64,000 nt of DNA from Chrysopilus asiliformis (GCA_964034945.1 OZ035962.1:25169030-25233029), one strand, 5' to 3'. Positions 34,200 to 44,048 are shown, counted from the stretch's first letter. Program-made: numbers and translations. The notes: a model not told the origin generated them from the sequence alone.

Positions 34200-34560
34200 G
34201 GGTGACCATACCCAAGGAGCACAAAAGGTCGTAAAGTGGTCGTGGCGACTTTAACATCGAATCTTTATGATCGCGACGACCACTTTTTGACCTTTTGTGC
34301 TACTTGGGTACATCGCGGATAGGTCGGGACAGCCCCCGGATTTAGATACATAGATACATTGTTCCGGCGTCCCAGATTTTTCAGTTCGTTGTTATAATTC
34401 ACCAAACGCCAGAAAAAAAGATCTAAATTTGTGCAAAATATCCTGCGTGGGTGGGAGGGGGGGGGGGGGTTTAGTTGTAATATACATTTTTTCGCCTGCA
34501 GTGCATTATTTCGATGATTGTCCACAAATGGCGCATGTGTTTAAAAAAAATCATTACCTA
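34200..34560. repeat. GGGTGACC-family copy split by a hairpin element
   Basis: gggtgaccata at 34200-34210 is followed directly by the CCCAAG hairpin and then resumes at 34309 with tacatcgcggat, gtcgggacagcccccgg and ttccggcgtcccag. The internal motif cgcctgcagtgcatt is at 34493. A poly-G run sits near 34450. The right end was not found. Confidence 0.5.
34211..34308. repeat. CCCAAG-family hairpin MITE, clean copy (98 bases)
   Basis: It starts cccaaggagcacaaaagg and ends ccttttgtgctacttggg, inverted copies that continue inward through aaagtggtcg / cgaccactttt. TA flanks both sides (34209-34210 and 34309-34310), and the insertion interrupts the conserved phrase gtgaccata|catc of a GGGTGACC copy. 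This is a clear 2-base target duplication and the best-defined member of the family. Confidence 0.8.
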
Positions 34561-37045
34561 ATTTTTTTTCCTTGAGTTTTTTGAGACAAGAAGTCTACGA
34601 TAGAAGAGTGATGGCCGGCTACTGAACCCCATAAAAAAATCGCGAAAAAGCTGGATGAAGAGTAGAGAGGGGTTCGATATGGCGAAAATTAGCGCGGGCA
34701 CCACGGAAGGAAACAACAGCCCAATTAAGGGGGGTCAATCTTTAATTGCGATCTAGTCACATAAACGAAAAGGCGAAAATTCCAAATGTCGTTTCATTGA
34801 GAACAAAAACCTGAGTAACGATAAAAAATTGAATCACATTCAAATCGATCCAAGACTTTAGAAGATAGTGGAGAAGGGGGTTCGAGGGGAATGGTTATTG
34901 TATATTTTGGGTGTTCTAGAGTTTGGATAAGTGATAGTACTGATCTAGTTAGTAGTTTAGAAAATAGTAGGCGAGGGGGAGAGACAATTTAGAGCGGAAC
35001 AGGGCTAACGATCACATTTTCAAAATATTTCATCCCGAGTGGGAAAAATATTCGCTCAAAGAGGGCTGATTCAAAAAGCTAGTCCGGCCAAATAACTGAT
35101 GGAGAGCTAAAAGAAACAATTTTACCGGAATTTTGGGAAAAACCCCTCCTGCTCTTCCTACTTTGAAAAATTTTGCCAAAAGTAGAACAATTTTACCGGA
35201 ATTTCGATTGAACCACCCTCCCCCTTTTTCCTATTTTCAAATATTTTGCCTAGCGTTAGCAATTCAAGCAGGAAGGTTCATCTTTTGATTTGTTAAGATA
35301 GTCTTCACGAAATACATCCATAATTTCACCATTCAACTGATCAAAATGACAATTCAATGGATTCAATCTAAGCACATTTTCCGCTCATTTTTCTATGCCA
35401 TTATTTATTATCATTGATTTGAATTTATTAATAAATCCATACAGAAGAGCTTAAGTATATTATAATTAATCGCCCTGACAATGAATCAAATCTGCTTTTT
35501 TTTCAATTAAATTTTTTAAAGTTGCACGATAATGATCTGACATTGCAGCATAGAATCATAAACTGCGATCGCATTGATCTATGACTCTGTTGCTGTTTCA
35601 CTGTCCGGCCGGCCGACCACCCAAACCACCCTTGAACTAGATTCATCTTCACCCGCGCTAACAGATCAAATCCGACCCCAATTAGAATAGAATATGCAGT
35701 GCCGTATCCACCAAACTGAACAGATTTATTTTCTAGCATTTATAAAAAAAAATAAAGTTCCCCATTAGTTGCTGAAACATCACCGCCGACCCGTGATAAC
35801 AAATCGGAAAAATCGCTTAAATCGCAAATCGTAAACTGCGATCAAAAATTAATCTCGCAACAGAACAATGTGACGATGGCTGATGAGGCTAGAAATTAAC
35901 ATTAGAATTGAATTAGAATTAGAGAAAAAAAAACTACCTGGCATTAAAACATTTTAAAAAGCTCGCGGATTTTAAATTCATGGCAGCGGAAAATTGAGCA
36001 GAGAGAATTGAATTTTTGCAGTCAGTTTTTTTTAAGTGAAAATTCGCAAAGACAGCATCAGCGATCGGTGGAGTGCTTTAGACAAGCCCAGTATTTGAAA
36101 TAATTGGCGGAAATGCTTTGAAGTTGGCACTCATGATCAGATCAGCTTGAATATATGTATGTTTGGCTCAGAAGATATGTTGGCTCTAAACTTGGCCAAG
36201 AGGCGTCGCAACACGGGACGCCGGCATCATTAAGCGTTTCTCAGGCGTCAATATCTCGCGTGTAGCATCCGTAGTTTTCCACCAAAAGATATTTCCCTAG
36301 AGTTTCCTTTAATTTAATTCACATCTGCATTTGTTTATCGAAATCTCTTGCTTGTTTTTGTTTTATTTTTTAATCTAATTTTATTTGATTCTCGTATATT
36401 TTTTAATTTCCCCCGAATAAAAGGACAAGAAGCGATGCAATTTTCTAAATTTCTATTCTAAACCAGATGCCAATCGAATCGAATGCATTTAGAATTCCCC
36501 ACCTATTTCAGTATTTCTTCTGGTAAATGCGATTGAGGTTCTTGAAATTTTCTTGCAGAGTCTTATTGTCGTTGTTGATATATAGATTTTAAAATTCAAT
36601 GCGTTTAGTTCGTTTCAATTTCAATTGCTCTTCAGATACATTACTTTATCCATCCACCTATCTAAACACACAAATATGTATATCTGTATTGGTTAAGTTA
36701 TTTCTTTGTTAAATATACTTTGATCATTTGCTTTTTTATGGATGATACTTAAAATAGAGGTGGGCGATTATAATTAGAGAATCATTTTGTCAGAATTAGT
36801 TGGTTTAAACTATTTCGCAAATTCATTCTGAAATTTTTATCCAATTAAAAACACTGAATTCCGCAGAATTCGCCAAGTAAAGAAATTCTGAATGAAAATT
36901 TTGAAAATATGTAACATTTCTGACTGAAAATATTCCATTTATTATTCAAAATATTTTAATACTAGCTTACATACCTGGTAGTTGCCTGGTTAATGCTTTT
37001 TTCATAGGTTTTTTCGAATCAAAAAAACTGCGAAAAGCTTCGTTC
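34561..37045. other. Intronic non-coding DNA
   Basis: Mostly AT-rich. G-rich purine strips (gagtagagaggggttcg, ggagaaggggg, ggcgagggggagag) at 34650-34990 resemble interiors of the CTGTCCATA-end repeats. A GC-richer patch with cactgtccggccggccgacc lies at 35599-35618. No open frame has a recognisable domain. Confidence 0.35.
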
Positions 37046-37154
37046 TGTCTTCAGGACTTCCCGTTTCGAATTTTGAAATTCCAGCACCAGATTCGTGATC
37101 AGAATTGCGGGACGCCGGGACAACATTCCTAAACCCGGGATCGTATGGTCACCC
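37046..37154 (-). repeat. GGGTGACC-family right-end fragment
   Basis: It ends gcgggacgccgggacaacat, then cctaaacccgggatcgta and tggtcaccc followed by TA. This matches the right end of copies A and B. The left limit is uncertain. Confidence 0.5.
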
Positions 37155-37208
37155 TACTTAAGAAGCATTTCCCTTTACTGGAGTTTTTGGCGGTTAACAT
37201 ATGGTGTG

Positions 37209-37465
37209 TGTCAAAAAACTTTTGAATTGGTCAAAAAACTTTTGAATTTGTCAAAGAACTTTTGAATATGTCAAAAAAAAATTGAATTTGTCAAAAAACT
37301 TTTGAATTTGGCAAAAAAACTTTTGAATTTGTCAAAAAACTTTTGAATTGGTCAAAAAACTTGTGAATTGGTCAAAAAACTTTTAAATTTGTCAAAAAAC
37401 TTTTGAACTTGTCAAAAAAAAGTTTAAATTTGTCAAAAAACTGTTGAATTTATCAAAAAAATAGA
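37209..37465. repeat. Tandem array, 20-21 base unit, about 13 copies
   Basis: The unit tcaaaaaacttttgaatttg repeats with a spacing of 20 or 21 bases, with starts at 37211, 37231, 37251 and so on to 37453. Variation is mostly single substitutions and changes in A-run length. No spacers separate the units, so it is a minisatellite and not a CRISPR. Confidence 0.9.
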
Positions 37466-38690
37466 AATAAATAAAAAATAAAAAAAGACCTGTAAAAATT
37501 TGATCAAATCGGTTTTTTTAAGTTAATGCAGCGATTTAGAATAAATAAATCAATTAACCGACCAGTTGAGATTTTAAACCATGCCTTCTATGGAATAAGG
37601 AGAAATTTGCCAAAAATCATGTAAATTTTCCATGCTTGAAACGTTCATTCCCTTCAACATAAGTTTTTTTCCTTTAACAAAAAATCTGAAAATTATGCTC
37701 CAATCAAAAAGAGCATAAGTTCAAAATCTCATGCCTCCGCAATCTTCACAATTTTCTTAAAATGTGTTGCGAAAAATTGGATAAACCCCAGATATGTGTA
37801 AAGATATCGAAAATTGGGTCAAAAGGTTGTCTAGATGTGTGAACTACATGCGAATTACGGAAACTCATTCATTGTCCACAAGGTAAAGAGCGAAAATATG
37901 GCCATGTAGTTTTTTTTTATAATCTGACGTCATAAATATATTGAATAAATAAAGTATCCGACAGCGGGGGTACATACAACAAGAAAAACCCTTTCTCTTG
38001 TCGAAAATGACAAAATTTATGGTATCTGCATTTAAGTAGAGACACCAACCCACGGTACCACACGATCTCAGAAGTGCAATTCCGTTGAAAATCCGAAAGT
38101 AAAATTGGCCAAAGTTAATCTGGCTTGACGTCGGTCATCCGCTTGCTTACCGGTCGCCAGGGGTTTGCGGTATTTTCCAGCATTTTGGAGGCTCGAATTT
38201 TGAATTTCCAGTTAAAATTACTAACAATAAAAAAGTGTTTTCGGTGAAAGTGGTCCTTACCATGTTGGTTGGCCGAACAGTCCAGCAGGCGAGGCGGACT
38301 TTACTTGATTTTTTTCTTTTAAACCATAAAAGACTGGTTTTTGAAGTGGCTACACTTTCTGGCGACAATCACTTGGTCTTAAGATGTGATTTTTCATTGT
38401 TTCATAGTGGTAGGATCAGTATCTGTCACTTTTGCACACAATTAGTGGATTTTTAATCTTTATTAATTAAATCCATTTGGACGTTTCCCTCGGTCTGTAT
38501 TCCGATTATACTTTTTATTTCAATTTGAATTGAAAAAGTGTTTAATGCTGGTCATGATGTACGGGGGGTGGAAAAGGGTGGGAGGATGGTGGAGAAAACT
38601 TGCCTAAAACGGAACAACAAATATTCGTATAGTAAACAATACGGGAGGAAACAATTTTTGGCCACATTCGACATTTTTTTTAAAGAATAA
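37466..38690. other. Intronic non-coding DNA
   Basis: AT-rich spacer before the copia insertion. Overlapping open frames of 73 codons on both strands at 38147-38456 have no motif. Nothing else is recognised. Confidence 0.35.
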
Positions 38691-38718
38691 GATTTCAAGC
38701 AGCATCAAAGGTCGTAAG
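38641..38718. repeat. CCCAAG-related dimer, left part (interrupted by copia)
   Basis: The sequence aaacaatttttggccacattcgacatt followed by caagcagcatcaaaggtcgtaag is cut at gtaag by the copia insertion and continues at 43847. Related words recur at 43898-44048, so the copia element landed inside a tandem pair of related units of roughly 125-130 bases. Confidence 0.55.
38714..38718. other. Target-site duplication of the copia element (left)
   Basis: gtaag here and gtaag at 43847-43851 flank the two LTRs exactly. A 5-base duplication is typical of copia-type integration and fixes the LTR boundaries. Confidence 0.9.
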
Positions 38719-38928
38719 TATTGGTATTTTGTGGTTTCAATAATGAGTAAAACACCGAAGTTATCTAAACCGTCACCTTTTATTTATCGAATAGAATTTA
38801 ATATAATGTAGAATAATGTAAATGATAATATCGAACACGTCTTGATCGGCTGGCGGCTATCACGAGAAGAAGGAAGTACTTCAAAAGTGTTGCCAGACTC
38901 GAAGACTGGTTACTTCGTATTTCCAACA
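38719..38928 (-). repeat. Copia element 3' LTR
   Basis: 210 bases, identical by eye to 43637-43846. On the minus strand it begins tgttggaaatacg and ends accaata, so the 3' terminal dinucleotide is TA where CA is usual. The boundary is supported by the GTAAG duplication on both sides. The Pol frame ends inside this LTR at 38910-38912. Confidence 0.92.
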
Positions 38929-39060
38929 CCTCCCCTCGAAGTGATAAGGCTTTGAAGCTCGGTGTTCGTAGTCATCCCCAAGGATAGCAAACAATTTCGA
39001 TGTTTTGGTCCAGTTAGTCCTTTGGTAAATATGTCCGCTGGCATTTCTTCGGTTGACATA
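38910..39060 (-). pseudogene. Copia Pol C-terminal tail, separated by an insertion
   Basis: On the minus strand, from 39060 downward, the sequence reads as the typical end of copia Pol, with the conserved words EEMPADIFTKGL and then GPKHRNCLLSLGM. It ends at a stop in the LTR (38910-38912). It is cut off from the rest of RNase H by the TA-flanked element at 39061-39463. Confidence 0.85.
38929..38938 (-). promoter_or_regulatory. Copia polypurine tract
   Basis: On the minus strand gaggggagg lies directly against the 3' LTR, the expected position of the plus-strand priming tract. It overlaps coding sequence. Confidence 0.75.
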
Positions 39061-39463
39061 TCGCACATGGTCCCGTAGACTGTAGTATCTCAAAATCGGC
39101 CATTTTGAGAAAAACGCATTCAAAGTTTTCATTTCAAAATAATTGTTTATGAATAATTGTTTTTTCTGTTGTCTGTGCAGTAATATTTCAATTTATTACT
39201 CTTTTGATAATAATTTACAGACCATTTGCTTCATTTTTTTTTTTTTTGCAATAATAAAAGATAGAGATAGGTTTGTTTTCCACAAAATCAATTTAAATTT
39301 TAAAAAATGGGAATTTAAAAAACCAAAAAAAAAAAAATTTTAGGACTACGTTTACATTTAAATTTGTTTTTCATTTGATTCAGTCAATTTTCCTTTACAT
39401 AATGGAATAATTACTCAAAAACACATTTTTTTGAGATACTACAGTCTACGGGACCATGTGCGA
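39061..39463. mobile_element. 403-bp TA-flanked MITE inside copia pol
   Basis: The first 35 bases (tcgcacatggtcccgtagac and on through gtatctcaaaa) are repeated as a perfect inverted copy at 39429-39463. TA lies on both sides (39059-39060 and 39464-39465). The flanking copia Pol frame is continuous if the element and one TA are disregarded. The interior is AT-rich with no transposase. These features point to a non-autonomous Tc1/mariner-type element, though the superfamily is inferred only from the TA target. Confidence 0.85.
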
Positions 39464-41789
39464 TATATTCTAACTCGATACTTCCTCTTTGATAGCAGTC
39501 GCGTATAAAATAGTGACGAACGTCAATGTGTTTGGTACGCGAATGATAGCCAAGACTTTGTATTAGCTTTTGCGCACCCTGATTGTCGTTAAATAGCGCG
39601 ACTCGTTCATGTGCAATACCTATCCAATTTAAGATATTTTGCAGATGTAAAGCCTCTTTGGTAGCCTCCGACATGGCCATGTATTCGGCCTCAGTACTTG
39701 AAAGCGCTACTGTGCGTTGTTTGCGCGCTTCCCAGCTAATCGCGGCGTTCGCCAGTATGAACGCATATCCGGAATATGACCGTCTGTCAGTCAAATTTCC
39801 ACCCCAATCCGCATCTACGACTCCGTACAGGTTCATATTAGATTTTTTGTAATGAAGTCCCAAATTCATGGTTCCTCTCAGGTATCTGAGGATCCTCTTC
39901 GCGGCGATCCAATGTTCGTCGTTGTAATTTGAGTTGAACTGACTCATGAAGTTGACTGCATAAGCAATATCTGGACGCGTAGTTGTCGCAAGATACATCA
40001 ATGCGTTAATCAATTGCTGGTATGGATATTTCCTCATAACATTTTCATCAGCTTGCATTGGTCTCTTCAATTTACAGTTGGTGTTCAATGGGGTTTGTAT
40101 TGGTTTACAATTTAACATATCGAAGCGTTCCAAAATAGTCCTCGTATAGTGCTCTTGCGATAAAAAGAGCGTATGAGAGCTTCGTATTTGTTTGAATTCC
40201 ACGCCTAGGCATCGTTTAACTTGACCAAAGTCCTTCATTTCGAATGACGTCGCTAACGATGATTTTATGTTGACTAACCAATTGATGTCATGCGATGCCA
40301 TTAATAAATCATCAACGTAGACTGCGACCAGCATGATCTCATCGTTTTTCCACGCTAGGAATAAGCAAGGATCTTGCGTTGAAGCTTCCAGACCAAGTTG
40401 ACGTAATTTGGTCGTCAGTCGATGATACCACCGTACTCCTGATTGGCGTAGACCGTACAGGGCCTTTTTCAATAAACACACCGGTTTATCTTGCCTACTT
40501 ATTTCCTTTCGCCAACGAGCAGCAGTATCTCTAATATTTCTGTCATAATTTGTTAGTTTTTTCGATCCCACAGGTTGTCCTAAATCGAGTTTGTTTAAAA
40601 TCGATGACAGCTCTTCGGGAACTTCCATGTAGACATTCTCTTCGAGTTCGCCGTTCAGATATGCGGCAATCACGTCCATCTGATGAATCTCCAGGTTCAT
40701 TTCCACAGCCTGTGCAGCCAGCAAACGTATTGATGTGGAGCGTGCTACGGGCGAAAACGTATCATGGAAATCCTCCCCTGGCCGTTGCGAGCAGCCCTTC
40801 GCAACCAAACGGACCTTTTTTCTGGATGTTGACATCTCGTCGTCCTTTGAACGAAAAATAAGTCTGTTACCAATTACCTTACGAGATTCTGGCCGCCGAA
40901 CAATTTCCCATGTATTGTTCCTAATTTGTGCCAGGAATTCGTCTTCCATAGCCATCCTCCAGTCATCAGCATCAGATGTCTGCGCTGCATCTCGCCACGT
41001 CAAGGGATCATTCGTTATGGCAAGATTAGCTGTTTCACACTCGGTGAAGACATCTTCTTCATCGCTGCCTTCTTCACGATCATCCTCCGATGAATTCTCT
41101 GCGTTTTTGTCTACACTTCTGAGGTTATAAGTCTTTCTTGGTCGACCGATCGCACCGTCACGTTCTATTCGCGGGCGACCTTTTCCCCGTTTTAGGTCTA
41201 ATGCGCTTGATTCTTTTCGAATTTGCGAAGTGCCAGCATCGTGCAAAGCACCCTTATCACCAAGATGGTCCTCACGATTCTTTTGTGAAATACTCGCGTC
41301 ATAAAAAGAGTCTTCGCGATTTCGAGTAACACTTGTTGGAAAATCGATCTCGATTAAACTTCGATTTACTTTAGTGTCTTTGTGATCACCGTCGTTCTCG
41401 TTTTCTGAGTAAAAGTCTTGATATTGATCATTGAAACCTGGTTCGTGTACGAATTTTACATCCCGAGATATGATCACTTTTCGCGATTGGGGACACCACA
41501 CGCGATAAGCTTTCGATTCGTTAGAATAGCCGATGAAAACACATTCTCGAGAACGCGAATCAAATTTTCCCCTTTTCGGGTTTTTGTCTAATGCGTATAC
41601 CTTTGATCCGAACACTTTCATATGTATTACCGTGGGGGTTTTTCCCGTCCACAATTTATACGGTATTTGTCCATTTAAAACTTTTGTTACACATCGGTTT
41701 CGGATATAACACGCGGTATTGATTGCCTCGGCCCAAAAAATCGGAGGGACCTGTGCCTGTCTCATCATACACCTGCCCATTTCCAACAA
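39411..41789 (-). CDS. pol: Copia Pol: reverse transcriptase and RNase H, C-terminus replaced
   Basis: The open frame is 792 codons, but its first ATG is not a real start: the frame is the continuation of the integrase frame after a one-base shift at 41797-41803. It contains the integrase C-terminal part (MLEMGRCMMRQ, then FIGYSNESKAYRVW), an acidic linker, copia RT motifs (VRLVAKGCSQRPGEDF, QMDVIAAYLNGEL, LYGLRQSGVRWY), the YVDD active site at residues 491-494, and RNase H (DADWGG near 660, SSTEAEYMA, DNQGA, SRTKHIDVRHYFIRD). The last 20 or so residues, from IAHGPVDCS on, are encoded by the inserted MITE, so the native tail is lost in this frame. It would copy the element's RNA into DNA in cytoplasmic particles. 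Confidence 0.9.
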   Translation of the reverse strand: MLEMGRCMMRQAQVPPIFWAEAINTACYIRNRCVTKVLNGQIPYKLWTGKTPTVIHMKVFGSKVYALDKNPKRGKFDSRSRECVFIGYSNESKAYRVWCPQSRKVIISRDVKFVHEPGFNDQYQDFYSENENDGDHKDTKVNRSLIEIDFPTSVTRNREDSFYDASISQKNREDHLGDKGALHDAGTSQIRKESSALDLKRGKGRPRIERDGAIGRPRKTYNLRSVDKNAENSSEDDREEGSDEEDVFTECETANLAITNDPLTWRDAAQTSDADDWRMAMEDEFLAQIRNNTWEIVRRPESRKVIGNRLIFRSKDDEMSTSRKKVRLVAKGCSQRPGEDFHDTFSPVARSTSIRLLAAQAVEMNLEIHQMDVIAAYLNGELEENVYMEVPEELSSILNKLDLGQPVGSKKLTNYDRNIRDTAARWRKEISRQDKPVCLLKKALYGLRQSGVRWYHRLTTKLRQLGLEASTQDPCLFLAWKNDEIMLVAVYVDDLLMASHDINWLVNIKSSLATSFEMKDFGQVKRCLGVEFKQIRSSHTLFLSQEHYTRTILERFDMLNCKPIQTPLNTNCKLKRPMQADENVMRKYPYQQLINALMYLATTTRPDIAYAVNFMSQFNSNYNDEHWIAAKRILRYLRGTMNLGLHYKKSNMNLYGVVDADWGGNLTDRRSYSGYAFILANAAISWEARKQRTVALSSTEAEYMAMSEATKEALHLQNILNWIGIAHERVALFNDNQGAQKLIQSLGYHSRTKHIDVRHYFIRDCYQRGSIELEYIAHGPVDCSISKKCVFE

Positions 41790-41796
41790 TGTCCTG

Positions 41797-42996
41797 TTTT
41801 TTTCTTTCGGCCAAGCCGTTTTGTTGGGGTGTATGTGGTACCGTTAGGCGCCTTTGAATGCCATGATGCGCTAGAAAATTGTCGAATTCACGATTGCAAT
41901 ATTCTCTGCCGTTATCCGATTGCAGGAATTTGATTTTTTGACCCGTAAAAGTCTCAGCAGCAGCTTTAAATTTTTGAAAAGCATCAAAGACGTCGGATTT
42001 TTGCCGAACAAAGAATATTTCACACCAACGCGATTTGTCGTCTGTGAATGTCACAAAATACCGTGCACCAGAGTGAGAGGGATATCTCATGGGGCCGCAA
42101 ACATCCGTATGCACAATTTCTAAAATGTCACGACTACGTTCGCCTTCACTTTTCGGGAATGTTAAACGCGTTTGCTTTTCACGTATGCACACTTCACAAG
42201 TAGATAGTTTATCTTCCGGTTTGATATTTAAACCATGTACAACGCCTTTTCTTGCCATGTCCTTTAAGTCATGTTCATTTAAATGACCCATCCTGCAGTG
42301 CCACATATCGATCTCACTCAATGAATTGAAATTTGTTTCAACAATATTCGCGGCATTTTCACTTCTTTTTACGTAATACAAGTTACCGTTTCTCTCTGCA
42401 CGAAATATTTCTCTCCCGTTTTGATCGATAACAATAGCGTCACTTTTTCGAAAATGTATTTCGTAGCCTTTTTCGGCAATTTGCGAAACGGATAGAAGGT
42501 TTGTACGAAGATCAGGCACGTACAATACTTTCTCTAGGCTCAAAACTTTTTCTCTTCCTTGATTTTCGATTTTAAGTTTTATATTTCCCGCACCACTAAT
42601 TTGAGTCGATTTGTTATTTGCGAGGTTTAAAAGTTTTTCGACTTTTGATAAATTTTCGAAAACGTTTTTCTCGGAAGACATGTGAGCGGTACAACCACTG
42701 TCTAAGCACCAATCGATCTTTTCGCGAATTAATGTTGCCGTCTCACTAGAATTTAACAAGGCTATCTCGTCGCGCGCTTGAAACGATTTGTTCCGTTCCT
42801 TGTCTCGTTCTTCGACCTGTCGCGTAATTTGAGATTTTTTTGACGTACAGTTCCTTGCTAAATGACCGGGAATTCCACAACGATAGCAACCCGAATTTAT
42901 TTTCTTGTTCGATCGCGGTTTATGCTTATCACTGTTGGCAGCGTTTCGCCTCGAATAATTTTGACTTTTCGTCCGGTTTGCGTAGAGAACATTATA
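41797..42996 (-). CDS. pol: Copia Gag zinc knuckle, protease and integrase
   Basis: The first usual ATG is at 42759, but the frame is open well upstream. Between 42991 and 42760 it encodes a perfect CX2CX4HX4C knuckle (CYRCGIPGHLARNC), so the true segment starts where the Gag frame breaks. Protease follows with DSGC (Asp 20 counted from 42759). Next come an integrase zinc region (WHCRMGHLN ... CEVC) and the catalytic core with HTDVCGPM, QSDNGREY and the Glu in NGLAERK. Just after that Glu a T7 run on the plus strand (41797-41803) shifts the frame, and the remainder of this ORF to 41656 is nonsense. Neighbours are Gag upstream and RT downstream; all normally form one polyprotein. Confidence 0.88.
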
Positions 42997-43579
42997 AGAA
43001 GAGAGAGTCTTTGACCAATCGCGATTCGTATTCCTCTAGAATTTTAATTTTTAAAGCTTCCGGTTTAGGCAGTTCGTCGCGAGTTTCTAGAGCACATCTG
43101 AATGTTTCGAATGAATCGGGTAAACTATATAAAAGAAGGATAGCTAGTAGTTCGTCGCCGATCGACACACCTATCTCTTTCAGCTTGCTAACAGCGTCAA
43201 AAAAATCATTAAGATGTTCGCGCACTTTTTCACCTTCCTTCATCCTGGATAATGCAACACGTTTCAATAAGGTTGCCTTTCTGGCCGGGCCTTTTGATTG
43301 AAATGTGTTTTGCAACGTTTTCCAGATTTCATTAGAGGTTTGGCCTTCCTTCAAAAGGTTTAACTCGGAAGGACTCATTGCCAACATAATGTCCGCGCAC
43401 GCCTTTTCGTCATTTCGCTTCCACTCCGCCATTTTAGTATCATCACCAGAAGGGCACACTTCACTGCCGTTCACATATGACCACAAATCATTTTTTATTA
43501 AAATCGCACGAATTTGCAATTTCCATGTGTCATAGTTCTCCGCGTTTAGCGGTTCGATACGTACCGTATGTCCCGACAT
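42992..43579 (-). CDS. gag: Copia Gag N-terminal part
   Basis: 195 residues starting 44 bases after the primer site, a short leader typical for copia. It has the copia Gag signature (NYDTWKLQIRAILIKNDLW near residue 15, then LNDFFDAVSKLKEIG and LLLYSLPDSFETF). It stops at 42992 after LVKDSLFL, beside a CT microsatellite. The knuckle that should belong to it continues in the next frame from about 42991, so the stop is probably a one-base slip. The product would form the capsid of the element's intracellular particle. Confidence 0.88.
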   Translation of the reverse strand: MSGHTVRIEPLNAENYDTWKLQIRAILIKNDLWSYVNGSEVCPSGDDTKMAEWKRNDEKACADIMLAMSPSELNLLKEGQTSNEIWKTLQNTFQSKGPARKATLLKRVALSRMKEGEKVREHLNDFFDAVSKLKEIGVSIGDELLAILLLYSLPDSFETFRCALETRDELPKPEALKIKILEEYESRLVKDSLFL

Positions 43580-43622
43580 TTCATTTACGTTCTTTTTTAG
43601 TTTGATTTTAGCGGTAGCCTTC

Positions 43623-43636
43623 CTGGGCCCATAACC
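43623..43636 (-). promoter_or_regulatory. Copia primer-binding site (initiator tRNA-Met half)
   Basis: The minus-strand sequence ggttatgggcccag lies immediately next to the 5' LTR. It complements the anticodon-arm region of initiator tRNA-Met, the unusual internal primer known from Drosophila copia. Confidence 0.9.
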
Positions 43637-43846
43637 TATTGGTATTTTGTGGTTTCAATAATGAGTAAAACACCGAAGTTATCTAAACCGTCACCTTTTA
43701 TTTATCGAATAGAATTTAATATAATGTAGAATAATGTAAATGATAATATCGAACACGTCTTGATCGGCTGGCGGCTATCACGAGAAGAAGGAAGTACTTC
43801 AAAAGTGTTGCCAGACTCGAAGACTGGTTACTTCGTATTTCCAACA
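43637..43846 (-). repeat. Copia element 5' LTR
   Basis: 210 bases, no difference from 38719-38928 seen by eye. On the minus strand it runs from tgttggaaatacg to accaata, followed directly by the primer site. The first position is flanked by gtaag at 43847-43851. As 5' LTR it should hold the promoter; an AT-rich block (taatataatgtag) lies in the middle, but I cannot fix a TATA box. Confidence 0.92.
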
Positions 43847-44048
43847 GTAAGGTAGTCGTCACAACTTTAATTTCCCAAATTTATAGTCGCGACGAAATAA
43901 GGAAAAAACAATTTTGGGCCGCAGTCGACATTTTACAAACAAAATGTGACTTTAAGTAACACCGAAAGTCAAAAAGTAGTCATCACGACTTTAATTTGCC
44001 AATTTTATGGTCGCAACGACCACTTACCACCTTTTTGTGTCAGTTGGG
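43847..44048. repeat. CCCAAG-related dimer, right part
   Basis: It continues the unit cut at 38718 (gtagtcgtcacaactttaat, atttatagtcgcgacg). A second related unit follows (aaacaattttgggccgcagtcgacatt, catcacgactttaatttgcc, tttatggtcgcaacgaccac), ending cacctttttgtgtcagttggg, an inverted CCCAAG-type end. Two diverged tandem units are therefore present. Confidence 0.55.

Larger units (their letters stand above)
38719..43846 (-). mobile_element. Ty1/copia-type LTR retrotransposon (minus strand)
   Basis: The element is 5128 bases long. It has 210-base LTRs that look identical, a GTAAG duplication, and a primer site complementary to the internal part of initiator tRNA-Met. The order gag, zinc knuckle, protease, integrase, reverse transcriptase, RNase H is copia-type. 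Identical LTRs mean a recent insertion. The reading frame is broken at a CT run (about 42996-43009), at a 7-base homopolymer (41797-41803) and by a 403-bp inserted element (39061-39463). It lies antisense to Pdp1. Confidence 0.95.

Noticed and set aside
37209..37465. CRISPR array
   Set aside because: Units abut without unique spacers, the repeat is low-complexity, and the genome is eukaryotic.
39143..39343. 66-codon plus-strand frame inside the TA MITE as transposase
   Set aside because: Phe/Ile/Lys-rich, no catalytic motif, too short; the MITE appears non-coding.
41656..41796. C-terminal 47 residues of the copia integrase frame as real protein
   Set aside because: After the T7 run this frame no longer matches copia Pol, while the neighbouring frame does.
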